Part shown: piece by piece, positions 1 to 6,570 of the stretch
How the letters are laid out: each line of letters starts with the position of its first letter
Numbering within the stretch: position 1 is the first letter of the stretch
NCBI GenBank assembly: GCA_005791685.1
Contig: SXVG01000063.1
Location: 1-14,143 of the forward strand
Length of the DNA stretch: 14,143 bases
DNA from: Methylotenera sp.
GTDB taxonomy: Bacteria; Pseudomonadota; Gammaproteobacteria; Burkholderiales; Methylophilaceae
Reading direction: 5' to 3'
Made by a program: the position numbers and the translations under genes
Notes under the pieces: generated by a model
What the model saw: only the letters and a program-made list of their open reading frames with translations
Database searches by the model: none
What the model was told of the DNA's origin: nothing

Positions 1-415
1 CATAGGCGCCCAGTTCAAAACGCACTTGATCATTACCCTTGCCGGTAGCGCCATGGGAAATGGCGTCGGCATTGGTTTCTGCTGCGATTTCGATCAAACG
101 CTTGGCGATCAAAGGCCGGGCTATCGAGGTACCCAATAAATATTCACCCTCGTAGACGGTGTTGGCTCTGAACATAGGGAAAACAAAATCACGGACGAAT
201 TCTTCACGGCAATCATCGATGTAAATCTCTTTCACACCGGCCGCTTTGGCCTTGGCCCGCGCCGGTTCCAGCTCTTCGCCTTGACCTAAGTCTGCGGTAA
301 AGGTCACCACCTCACATTGGTATTCATCTTGCAACCACTTCAAAATAACCGAGGTGTCCAGGCCGCCAGAATAGGCTAAAACCACTTTTTTGATGTCTTT
401 TTTAACAGTACTCAT
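1..415 (-). CDS. argG: Argininosuccinate synthase, N-terminal part (runs off left edge)
   Basis: ATP-dependent ligase that joins citrulline and aspartate to argininosuccinate, the penultimate step of arginine synthesis, in the cytoplasm. The first 138 codons are visible, about a third of the roughly 400 residues usual for the family; the rest lies left of base 1. Seen: the PP-loop AYSGGLDTS at residues 14-22 (the ATP pyrophosphatase signature), then GTSIARPLIAK near 95-105 and SHGATGKGNDQVRFELG near 120-136, all typical of ArgG. The ATG at 413-415 is only 3 bases after the argF stop. An AGGA motif at 428-431, inside the end of argF, serves as a rather distant ribosome binding site, so translation is probably coupled to argF. 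It is the third gene of an argD-argF-argG run. Identity is near certain. Confidence 0.97.
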   Translation of the reverse strand, partial: MSTVKKDIKKVVLAYSGGLDTSVILKWLQDEYQCEVVTFTADLGQGEELEPARAKAKAAGVKEIYIDDCREEFVRDFVFPMFRANTVYEGEYLLGTSIARPLIAKRLIEIAAETNADAISHGATGKGNDQVRFELGAY

Positions 416-418
416 TGC

Positions 419-1333
419 TTAAACTTTTCCTAATAATAAATATTCCATTAAGGCTTTTTGCACATGCAAGCGATTTTCCGCCTCATCCCAAACCACCGAT
501 TGACGGCCATCAATGACTTCTGCCGACACTTCTTCGCCACGGTGCGCCGGTAAACAATGCATAAATAGCGCATCATTGGATGCCACCTGCATCATCTCGG
601 CATCGACTTGCCAATCGGCAAAGTCACGCAAGCGCTCGTCATTTTCCGCTTCAAAACCCATGCTGGTCCAAACATCGGTGGTGACCAAGTGCGCACCACG
701 CGCTGCATGCATAGGATCGGCAAACACTTCGAAATGATTGTTGCCGTATAAATTAGCCCGCTCAGGCTCAACCTCGTAGCCAGGTGGCGTCGAGACATGC
801 ACATTGAAATCCAATACCTCGGCCGCTTGCAGCCAAGTATTACAGACATTATTGCTGTCGCCTATCCAAGCCACGGTTTTGCCTTGTATAGCACCGCGGT
901 GTTCTATGTAGGTAAAAATATCCGCCAAAATTTGGCAAGGGTGGTATTCATTGGTTAAACCGTTCACCACCGGCACGCGCGAATTTGCCGCGAAACGCTC
1001 GATGATTTCCTGCTCAAAGGTCCGTATCATGACGATGTCGCTCATGCGCGAAATGACTTGCGCGGCATCTTCCACCGGCTCACCACGCCCCAACTGCGAA
1101 TCACGGGTATTTAAATAAATGGCCGAGCCGCCCAATTGCTGCATACCGGCTTCAAACGACAAGCGCGTACGGGTGCTGGCTTTCTCAAATATCATCACCA
1201 AGGTACGGTCTTGCAATGGCCAGTATTGTTGATAGGCCTTAAATTGGCGTTTAATGATGCGCGCGCGCTCAAACACGTATTCAAGCTCGGCGCGATTTAA
1301 ATCATTAAATTGTAAAAAATGTTTTATGGCCAT
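419..1333 (-). CDS. argF: Ornithine carbamoyltransferase
   Basis: Transfers the carbamoyl group of carbamoyl phosphate to ornithine, giving citrulline; cytoplasmic, normally a homotrimer. The 304-residue protein is full length for an anabolic OTC. All family landmarks are present: STRTR at 53-57 (carbamoyl-phosphate loop), HPCQ at 131-134, DVWTSMG at 220-226 (ornithine/SMG loop) and HCLPAHRGEEV at 259-269. The N-terminus MAIKHFLQF closely resembles betaproteobacterial ArgF as I remember it, and this is the main taxonomic hint in the window. The ATG at 1331-1333 has only a weak upstream purine stretch (GGTAA). It lies 72 bases downstream of argD, with an AT-rich hairpin in the gap, and 3 bases upstream of argG, so argF and argG must share a transcript. 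Confidence 0.97.
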   Translation of the reverse strand: MAIKHFLQFNDLNRAELEYVFERARIIKRQFKAYQQYWPLQDRTLVMIFEKASTRTRLSFEAGMQQLGGSAIYLNTRDSQLGRGEPVEDAAQVISRMSDIVMIRTFEQEIIERFAANSRVPVVNGLTNEYHPCQILADIFTYIEHRGAIQGKTVAWIGDSNNVCNTWLQAAEVLDFNVHVSTPPGYEVEPERANLYGNNHFEVFADPMHAARGAHLVTTDVWTSMGFEAENDERLRDFADWQVDAEMMQVASNDALFMHCLPAHRGEEVSAEVIDGRQSVVWDEAENRLHVQKALMEYLLLGKV

Positions 1334-1350
1334 AATGGTTTACCGCTTAT

Positions 1351-1377
1351 AAATTCCAATGACGCTGGAATTTTTTT
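1351..1377 (+). terminator. AT-rich hairpin in the argD-argF spacer
   Basis: Perfect 8-bp inverted repeat AAATTCCA (1351-1358) / TGGAATTT (1366-1373) with a 7-base loop, followed on the plus strand by further T residues to 1377 (seven Ts in total). It has the shape of an intrinsic terminator for plus-strand transcription, yet no plus-strand gene precedes it. Read in the direction of argD-argF the stem is followed only by TTTATAAG, so termination there should be weak. It may trim or stabilise the argD-argF mRNA, or stop antisense transcription. Only three stem pairs are G-C. Confidence 0.35.
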
Positions 1378-1405
1378 AACTTAATGGATTGTATAACGCT
1401 TATAA

Positions 1406-2587
1406 CTAGTTGTTTAAAAATGTTTTAATTAATTCGGCCAAACGCTGCACCAGTTCATTTGCTTCGCTCTCGTTGATGACCAAAGGCGGCAATAAACGCA
1501 CCACGTTGTCAGCCGTAACATTAATTAACAGCTTGGCCGCCAAAGCCATTTTAACCAAATCCGCACAAGGCCTATCCAGCTCCACGCCTATCATCAAACC
1601 GGCATTGCGTACTGCTTTCAGCGCTGGCGTATGGGCCAATTCAGCTTGCAAACCCAAGCGTATCAAATCACCCATTTTTTCGGCATTTTGACACAAGCCT
1701 TCTTGTTCTATGGCTTGCAAGGTGGCCAGACCCGCGGCACAGGCCAAGGGGTTGCCGCCAAACGTTGAGCCGTGCTTACCGTAGACAAACACCTCGGCCG
1801 CCTTGCCACGTGCTACGCACGCGCCTATGGGCACGCCCGACCCCAAGCCTTTAGCCAAGCTCATCACGTCCGGCAGGATACGGCTATGCTGAAAAGCAAA
1901 CCAAGTGCCGGTTCGGCCTATGCCGGTTTGCACTTCGTCCAACATCAGCAACCAGCCGTGCGCATCACAAATTTGCCGCAAGCTTTCTAAATACGCGCTG
2001 GCGTCTTTAGGGATATTAACTCCACCCTCGCCTTGCACAGGCTCGACCAAGATAGCCACCACATTGGCATTGCGGCTAGCCACTTGTTTAACCGCCTCGA
2101 TATCGTCGTAAGGCACCCGAATAAAACCGCTGACCAAAGGCTCAAAGCCGGCTTGCACCTTGCGGTTACCGGTGGCCGATAAGGTGGCCATGGTGCGGCC
2201 ATGAAAAGACTGATCCATGACGATAATTTCTGGATTAGCGATGCCTTTGTTGTGCCCGTATAGCCGCGCTAACTTAATGCTGGCTTCGTTCGCCTCGCAG
2301 CCAGAATTGCAAAAAAACACCTTATCCATGCCCGATAACGCGCACAATTTATCGGCCAGGGCTGCCTGTTCGGCAATCTGGTATAGGTTAGACACGTGAA
2401 TTAATTTAGCCGCCTGCGCACTGATGGCCGCCACTAATTTGGGGTGGGCATGGCCCAAGCCATTGACGGCCACGCCGGCTAAGGCATCCAAGTATTTTTC
2501 CCCGGCCGTATCCCATAGCCAAACACCTTCGCCTTTGCTGAAGGTAACCGGTTGACGCTTATAAGTGTTCATCAAATGATCTGACAT
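1406..2587 (-). CDS. argD: Acetylornithine aminotransferase (possibly also succinyldiaminopimelate aminotransferase)
   Basis: PLP enzyme of aminotransferase class III. It converts N-acetylglutamate semialdehyde to acetylornithine, and in many bacteria also makes succinyldiaminopimelate for lysine. The 393-residue length is normal. Seen: NSGCEANEAS at 94-103 (cofactor phosphate region), FHGRT at 128-132, LDEVQTGIGRTG at 216-227 (Asp217 should hold the PLP pyridine nitrogen), LAKGLGSGVPIGA at 245-257 with Lys246 as the expected Schiff-base lysine, and HGSTFGGNPL at 272-281. The ATG at 2585-2587 has only a weak AAAGAA upstream; a second in-frame ATG (Met6, 2570-2572) is a possible alternative. 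First gene of the argD-argF-argG run, preceded by a leader with a terminator-like hairpin. Confidence 0.95.
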   Translation of the reverse strand: MSDHLMNTYKRQPVTFSKGEGVWLWDTAGEKYLDALAGVAVNGLGHAHPKLVAAISAQAAKLIHVSNLYQIAEQAALADKLCALSGMDKVFFCNSGCEANEASIKLARLYGHNKGIANPEIIVMDQSFHGRTMATLSATGNRKVQAGFEPLVSGFIRVPYDDIEAVKQVASRNANVVAILVEPVQGEGGVNIPKDASAYLESLRQICDAHGWLLMLDEVQTGIGRTGTWFAFQHSRILPDVMSLAKGLGSGVPIGACVARGKAAEVFVYGKHGSTFGGNPLACAAGLATLQAIEQEGLCQNAEKMGDLIRLGLQAELAHTPALKAVRNAGLMIGVELDRPCADLVKMALAAKLLINVTADNVVRLLPPLVINESEANELVQRLAELIKTFLNN

Positions 2588-2620
2588 GGCATTCTTTAAA
2601 AATTAATTTACACGCTAATG

Positions 2621-2645
2621 AAAAACGGCGACCAATGCCGCCGTT
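2621..2645 (-). terminator. Intrinsic terminator or attenuator hairpin in the argD leader
   Basis: On the minus strand, AACGGCG (2645-2639) and CGCCGTT (2630-2624) form a 7-bp GC-rich stem with an 8-base loop. The stem runs directly into a run of five U residues (2625-2621). The U-tract exists only in the argD direction; plus-strand reading gives no T-tract. The end of the structure lies about 33 bases before the argD start. No minus-strand gene lies upstream that would need termination, so attenuation of argD is the alternative to a relic terminator. I do not see a leader peptide with an arginine run. Confidence 0.5.
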
Positions 2646-2669
2646 GAGACTGAAATTTAGTAAATTTAT

Positions 2670-2682
2670 CGTGTGGCACACG
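2670..2682. promoter_or_regulatory. 13-base palindrome in the argD/EamA divergent gap
   Basis: CGTGTG and CACACG are perfect inverted arms around a single G. The site lies between the divergent argD and EamA-transporter genes, 8 bases upstream of a perfect TATAAT, where a repressor or activator could act. It does not look like a classical ArgR box (paired AT-rich half-sites), so no regulator is proposed. A 6-bp arm palindrome can also occur by chance. Confidence 0.3.
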
Positions 2683-2690
2683 CCTGCATT

Positions 2691-2696
2691 TATAAT
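2691..2696 (+). promoter_or_regulatory. Possible sigma-70 -10 box for the EamA transporter gene
   Basis: Perfect TATAAT on the plus strand in the divergent gap. No good -35 hexamer lies 16-18 bases upstream, and the implied 5' leader of about 140 bases is long, so support is limited to the -10 match and the location. The opposite strand reads TATAAA over nearly the same bases and could equally serve argD. Confidence 0.3.
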
Positions 2697-2841
2697 GGCG
2701 ACTATTCCTCTTCGCCTACTTTATTGGTATTTACAAAACCCATTAAACAATTAAGCGTGAGATTATCTGAAAACCCCGTAATAGGCAAGCTTAAGCCCCG
2801 CTACCTAGCATTTAATAAACAGTGGCTTAGGCGCATAAACC

Positions 2842-3777
2842 ATGATTAAATCTACCGCCAACCCACACGCTGGCCGCCAGTTACCCAACTTAGGCAGCCT
2901 ATGGATGCTGCTAGCCGCACTGGGCTTTGCCCTAATGGGCGCCTTGGTTAAGCTGGGTGCGACAAAATTTAGCGTCAGCGAACTGGTGTTTTACCGCTCA
3001 CTATTTGGCTTAATCGCCATCACCCTCTACCTGCGCAGGCAAAAACTGAGCCTAGCCAGCCCCGTTCTTCTCAAGCAACTATCCCGCGCCTTGCTAGGCT
3101 TTGCCTCCTTGCTGTTGTTTTTTTATGCGATTGCCCACCTGCCGCTAGCGACCGCCATCACACTCAATTACACCTCGCCTTTATTCTTAGCCATGCTAGC
3201 GCCCTTTTTACTGCAAGAACCGCTCAAGAAAACACTGATGCTGGCCCTCATCATAGGCTTTGTTGGCGTCAGCTTGCTGCTCAAACCGACTTTGAGCAGC
3301 AGCGATGGCTTAGCCGGCAGCCTAGGCTTATTGTCCGGCCTGGGCGCGGCCTGGGCTTACGTGCAGGTTAAGCAATTGGCCAAATTGAACGAACCCGATA
3401 CCCGCACGGTATTTTATTTCACCTTGCTGTCCACCCTGCTATCTGGCACCTGGATGCTGTTAGCACCGCAAATCCATCGCTTAGCAGGCATGCACACGCT
3501 GTTGTTTGCTGGCTTTCATGGCTTGACTTGGCAAGACCTCCCGCTACTCATCGGCTTAGGTGCCAGCGCCACCATAGCGCAACTGGCCATGACCCGCGCC
3601 TACCGTACCGGCGACACCTTGGTGGTGGCAAGTTTGGCCTATGCCACGGTATTGTTGGCCAGTTTGTTGGGAGTGATTTTCTGGGGCGAACAACTGAGCC
3701 CAAACGATGGCATCGCCATCTTTTTAATTGTGTTAAGTGGCCTAATCAGCTTGCGCAGCACACCGACCGCCCAGTAA
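2842..3777 (+). CDS. EamA-family (DMT superfamily) membrane transporter
   Basis: Inner-membrane protein of 311 residues, the usual length for ten-helix drug/metabolite transporters made of two EamA repeats (about 18-148 and 158-305). Seen: hydrophobic segments throughout; SELVFYRS at 46-53 in the first repeat; PLATAITLNYTSPLF at 101-115, the classic end-of-repeat EamA signature; and FWGEQLSP at 280-287, the matching signature in the second repeat. Family members export amino acids, nucleosides or other metabolites, or import S-adenosylmethionine in some bacteria; the substrate cannot be read from sequence. The ATG at 2842 has an AGG about 10 bases upstream. Divergent from argD, which does not prove a link to arginine. 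Its stop is one base from the stop of the convergent response regulator. Confidence 0.9.
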   Translation: MIKSTANPHAGRQLPNLGSLWMLLAALGFALMGALVKLGATKFSVSELVFYRSLFGLIAITLYLRRQKLSLASPVLLKQLSRALLGFASLLLFFYAIAHLPLATAITLNYTSPLFLAMLAPFLLQEPLKKTLMLALIIGFVGVSLLLKPTLSSSDGLAGSLGLLSGLGAAWAYVQVKQLAKLNEPDTRTVFYFTLLSTLLSGTWMLLAPQIHRLAGMHTLLFAGFHGLTWQDLPLLIGLGASATIAQLAMTRAYRTGDTLVVASLAYATVLLASLLGVIFWGEQLSPNDGIAIFLIVLSGLISLRSTPTAQ

Positions 3778-3778
3778 T

Positions 3779-4417
3779 TTACGCTTCCAACAAGCCACTG
3801 CGCATGGCGATAAGGGCAATTTCTGCGGAATTGTTGGCGTTTAGTTTTTGCTTGATGTTGTACAGATGGGTGCCCACCGTGCGCGGGCTTAAAAACAAGG
3901 TTTCGGCAATTTCGTTGGTGGTTTTACCTTTAGCCAAGGCCATGAACACCTCAAACTCACGGGGCGACAGCACGTCCACTGGGTTTTGTTCACCGGACAG
4001 TTGCTGTATGGCCATTTGCTGGGCAACAGCGGCTTCTAAATACTTCTTACCGCTGGCCACCACGCGTATCGCTTTAATCATTTCTTCAGCGGCACTGCGT
4101 TTAGTCAAATAGCCCATGGCACCGGCATTAAGCACGCGTTTCGGGTGCACCGAATCTTCATGGGCGGACAACACCAAAATTTTAGCCGCGCCGTCTTTAG
4201 CCAAAATGCGCTCTATTGCTTCTATGCCGCCTATGCCTGGCATGGTGATGTCCATCACCACCACACTGGGTTTGAATTCCATGTAGCGCTGTATGGCTTG
4301 CTCGCCACTCTCAGCCTCGGCCACCACCTTCATTTCGGCATCGGTTTCCAGTAGCATTTTAAAGCCCATGCGCACCACCGCATGGTCGTCTACCAACATG
4401 ACATTAATTGTGCTCAT
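3779..4417 (-). CDS. NarL/FixJ-family response regulator (UvrY/GacA-like layout)
   Basis: Two-component transcription regulator, 212 residues. The receiver domain (about 4-120) has the acidic pair Asp10/Asp11, the phospho-acceptor Asp56 in VVVMDITMPG, Ser84 and Lys106 (YLTK). The LuxR-type helix-turn-helix (about 147-208) reads LSPREFEVFMALAKGKTTNEI followed by the recognition region SPRTVGTHLYNIKQKL. All phospho-relay residues are intact. It follows the sensor kinase by 27 bases on the same strand, with GGAT about 10 bases before its ATG, so the two form one operon and are almost certainly cognate. The closest family layout is UvrY/GacA or MoxX-type, but the target genes are unknown; the divergent dhaLK genes are the nearest candidates. 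It ends tail-to-tail with the EamA transporter. Confidence 0.93.
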   Translation of the reverse strand: MSTINVMLVDDHAVVRMGFKMLLETDAEMKVVAEAESGEQAIQRYMEFKPSVVVMDITMPGIGGIEAIERILAKDGAAKILVLSAHEDSVHPKRVLNAGAMGYLTKRSAAEEMIKAIRVVASGKKYLEAAVAQQMAIQQLSGEQNPVDVLSPREFEVFMALAKGKTTNEIAETLFLSPRTVGTHLYNIKQKLNANNSAEIALIAMRSGLLEA

Positions 4418-4444
4418 TGTGTTTATCCATTCACTGATTACGGC

Positions 4445-5773
4445 TTAACTTAACAAGGGAATACTGATGTGGATGGCGGTGCCACGATTCGGTTCAGAAA
4501 CCAAGTTAAAACTGCCATGAAACCCCTGTACCCGCTCACGCATGCCCAATAAACCAAAATGCTGGGTTTGATCAACCATGGCTAAATTCATGCCCAAACC
4601 ATCGTCTTTAATCAGCAATTGCAGCGCATGCGCCGTGACGGTTAAATCCACCGCTATGTGCGTCGCCTGCGCATGTTTTAAGACGTTGTTGATGGCCTCT
4701 TGCACAATGCGATAGACGTTGATGTTGAGCATTTCGCCCAAGCCATCCACATCGCCATTAAGGCTTAAGTCAAAGCGCGCCTTGGCATGCGCTTTTTGCC
4801 AATAATTGACCGCGTCACGCAAGGTTTCAGACAGCCCTAAATTATCCAAAGCACCCGGACGCAGTTGCCGTATGATGCTGTGCATGCCTTCGTAAATCTC
4901 ATCCGCGGCCGCCACTATGGTTTGCGCGTTGGCGGCGATGTCTGGCGATTTTTCATGGGCTTTATTCACGATGGCCACGGCAAAGGTTTTAATGGCGGTC
5001 ACGTATTGCCCCAGCTCATCGTGCAACTCCCTGGCCAAACTGCGCCGCTCATCCTCGATATGCGTTTGTATCAACTGGGTCAATTGGCGGTTTTCTTCCA
5101 ACTGCCGCTCCAGCGCCAACGATTCCGCCATGCGATTGAGGCTATGGCCTATGCGATCAAATTCCGGCAAGGTAAAGGTCGGTAAGCGCGTATCCAAATC
5201 GCCTTTTTCCATGCGATTAATCGACATCAAAATGGGCTTGATAGGCTTAAGCGAATGACTTAACAAAGCGTAGACCATCAAATTAAGCACCACAAAGAAC
5301 GCCAAACCCACCCACATCAACTGCCTAAAACCCGACCACGCTTCCCGTATGGAACCGGCCGCACTGGAGGACACCACCAAAGTGCCGTAGCGTATGCGAC
5401 GCTCCACGGTTTCCACCGGCGGCTGCACCAACTTAACAAACCACAAGGGCGCGTGCACATCGGCTTTATAGCTGGACGGTGGCGAGGTGTAGAGCACGTT
5501 ACCAGTGATGTCGTAGAGCACGATATGGCTGCTACGCACATAGCCTAGCGACTCCAAGAAACTCTGTAACACCCTATCGGTTTGACCGTACTCCGGGTTA
5601 AGCGCCGAGCTTACGATCACCGTATCTAACAATTGCACGGTGACGCGACTGGCCGCCTCCACCCGTTCACGTATGGAAGTGCGGGTATCACTGACCAATA
5701 TGCTGCCCACCACCAAAATAAATGCCAGCGATAACAAGGTGATCAATAAATTTAAACGGAATTTTAAGCTCAT
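4445..5773 (-). CDS. Membrane sensor histidine kinase, HisKA_3 type, with a LapD/MoxY-like sensor region
   Basis: 442-residue inner-membrane kinase. Order: transmembrane helix about 7-27; periplasmic region 28-150, with features resembling the LapD/MoxY N-terminal domain (SRVTVQLLD near 42-50, RYGTLVVSS near 128-136); second helix 152-172; HAMP region 173-225; HisKA_3 with the phospho-acceptor His251 in ARELHDELGQ; HATPase_c with N-box EAINNVLKHA at 359-368, DDGLG at 390-394 and FGLLGMRERV at 406-415. I chose the ATG at 5771-5773 because the protein then begins MSLKFRLNLLITLL, directly before the first helix. An upstream GTG (5884) would add 37 residues without hydrophobic or family-like character and would run into the dhaL promoter region. 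No strong ribosome site precedes the chosen start. Co-operonic with the response regulator. The signal sensed is unknown; MoxY-like kinases occur in methylotroph regulation, which is suggestive only. Confidence 0.9.
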   Translation of the reverse strand: MSLKFRLNLLITLLSLAFILVVGSILVSDTRTSIRERVEAASRVTVQLLDTVIVSSALNPEYGQTDRVLQSFLESLGYVRSSHIVLYDITGNVLYTSPPSSYKADVHAPLWFVKLVQPPVETVERRIRYGTLVVSSSAAGSIREAWSGFRQLMWVGLAFFVVLNLMVYALLSHSLKPIKPILMSINRMEKGDLDTRLPTFTLPEFDRIGHSLNRMAESLALERQLEENRQLTQLIQTHIEDERRSLARELHDELGQYVTAIKTFAVAIVNKAHEKSPDIAANAQTIVAAADEIYEGMHSIIRQLRPGALDNLGLSETLRDAVNYWQKAHAKARFDLSLNGDVDGLGEMLNINVYRIVQEAINNVLKHAQATHIAVDLTVTAHALQLLIKDDGLGMNLAMVDQTQHFGLLGMRERVQGFHGSFNLVSEPNRGTAIHISIPLLS

Positions 5774-5818
5774 GTAGACGGCTGGTTTTTGCTTTAATGG
5801 CGGCAGTTGAAATGACAA

Positions 5819-5849
5819 GTTAACATGTGTAGAGTTTAACAAGTTTAAC
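5819..5849. repeat. Cluster of GTT(T)AAC repeats in the kinase/dhaL divergent gap
   Basis: GTTAAC at 5819-5824 and GTTTAAC at 5834-5840 and 5843-5849. The last two sit 9 bases apart inside a direct repeat of AGTTTAAC. They lie upstream of dhaL and of the sensor kinase, where NarL-type regulators often bind short AT-rich direct or inverted heptamers. That makes them candidate binding sites, not demonstrated ones. A plausible but imperfect plus-strand promoter (ATGACA at 5812-5817, 17-base spacer, TTTAAC at 5835-5840) overlaps the repeats. Confidence 0.35.
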
Positions 5850-5861
5850 CCAATAGCAACA

Positions 5862-5876
5862 TAGTGATATTCACTA
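5862..5876. promoter_or_regulatory. 15-base palindrome upstream of dhaL (candidate operator)
   Basis: TAGTGA and TCACTA form perfect 6-base inverted arms around TAT. The site ends 26 bases before the dhaL ATG and lies downstream of the GTT(T)AAC cluster, a position suited to a repressor of dhaLK or a shared site for the divergent kinase operon. No recognised regulator consensus is claimed. Confidence 0.4.
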
Positions 5877-5902
5877 GAAGCCACCGTTTGGATAAGTCCC
5901 CG

Positions 5903-6547
5903 ATGAAAACCGCATTAATTTTGCAAGCCGCCAAAGAAATTCAACTGACGATACTCGCCAATGAAGCCAGTTTGGAATCCTTAGACCGTGCCATAGGCGA
6001 CGGTGACCACTACATCAACATGAAACGCGGCGCCCAGGCCATCGTTGCCATGCAAGACGAATTAGCTCCTTTAAGCGCCGCACTGGCTTTAAATAAAATC
6101 GGCTTAAAATTGCTCAGCACCTTGGGCGGCGCCTCCGGCCCACTGCTGGCCAGTTTTTTTATCAGCATGGGCAAGCAATGGGCCAGTGCCGAGAGCCCCC
6201 ATTTGAGCGCCGTTGCGCTGGCTTTCGACGCCGGCGTACAAGCCATTATGCAGCGCGGCAAAGCCGGCCTAGGCGAGAAAACCATGCTGGACGTATTAAT
6301 CCCGGTAGCGCAGCAGTTCAAGCTACTGGCAGAACAAGGCGCGACCGCGCAGCTTATCTGCGCCGCCTTAATTGAAACGGCGGAGCTAGGCTTGCAAAGC
6401 ACACTAACCCTCATCGCCACAAAAGGACGCGCCGCTGGCTTAGGCGAACGCGCCATAGGCCATTTAGACCCGGGCGCAAAAAGTTGCCAATTGATGATCA
6501 CGGCGGTCTGCCAACTGCTGTTGCCTGCTGAAAAACCCTCAAATTAA
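5903..6547 (+). CDS. dhaL: Dihydroxyacetone kinase, ADP/ATP-binding subunit DhaL
   Basis: Nucleotide-binding subunit of dihydroxyacetone kinase; with DhaK it phosphorylates dihydroxyacetone to DHAP in the cytoplasm. 214 residues, matching the usual ~210. Seen: LDRAIGDGDH at 27-36 with the Mg-binding aspartates Asp28, Asp33 and Asp35; GGASGPLLASFF near 75-86; GEKTMLD at 124-130; KGRAAGLGERAIGHLDPGA at 174-192, the lid/C-terminal signature. Odd: the residue after His36 is Tyr, where the family usually has Gly (DHG). I chose the ATG at 5903, with GGATAAG upstream, because it gives the family's normal N-terminus; a GTG at 5864 would add 13 residues and lies inside the palindrome. It precedes dhaK by 23 bases, an order reversed from E. 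coli dhaKLM. No DhaM is encoded nearby. Confidence 0.92.
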   Translation: MKTALILQAAKEIQLTILANEASLESLDRAIGDGDHYINMKRGAQAIVAMQDELAPLSAALALNKIGLKLLSTLGGASGPLLASFFISMGKQWASAESPHLSAVALAFDAGVQAIMQRGKAGLGEKTMLDVLIPVAQQFKLLAEQGATAQLICAALIETAELGLQSTLTLIATKGRAAGLGERAIGHLDPGAKSCQLMITAVCQLLLPAEKPSN

Positions 6548-6570
6548 CCCGCTTAAACTAGGAAAAAATA

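Noticed and set aside
2588..2841. Hidden small gene, such as a tRNA or rpsT, in the divergent gap
   Set aside because: No cloverleaf, TTCGA loop or credible open frame with a ribosome site was found on either strand.
3528..4112. Plus-strand open frame of 194 codons across the EamA/response-regulator junction
   Set aside because: It overlaps two well-supported genes in other frames, has low-complexity shadow composition and no ribosome site or family motif.
5774..5884. Upstream GTG start extending the sensor kinase by 37 residues
   Set aside because: The extension has no membrane-helix or family-like character, crosses the palindrome and repeat region, and displaces the usual position of the first transmembrane helix.
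5864..5902. GTG start adding 13 residues to DhaL
   Set aside because: The ATG at 5903 gives the normal DhaL length and N-terminus and has a GGATAAG upstream; the GTG lies inside the palindrome.
6010..6501. Minus-strand open frame of 163 codons opposite dhaL
   Set aside because: Complementary shadow of dhaL, rich in Ala/Ser/Pro/Cys as expected from the reverse strand, with no motif.
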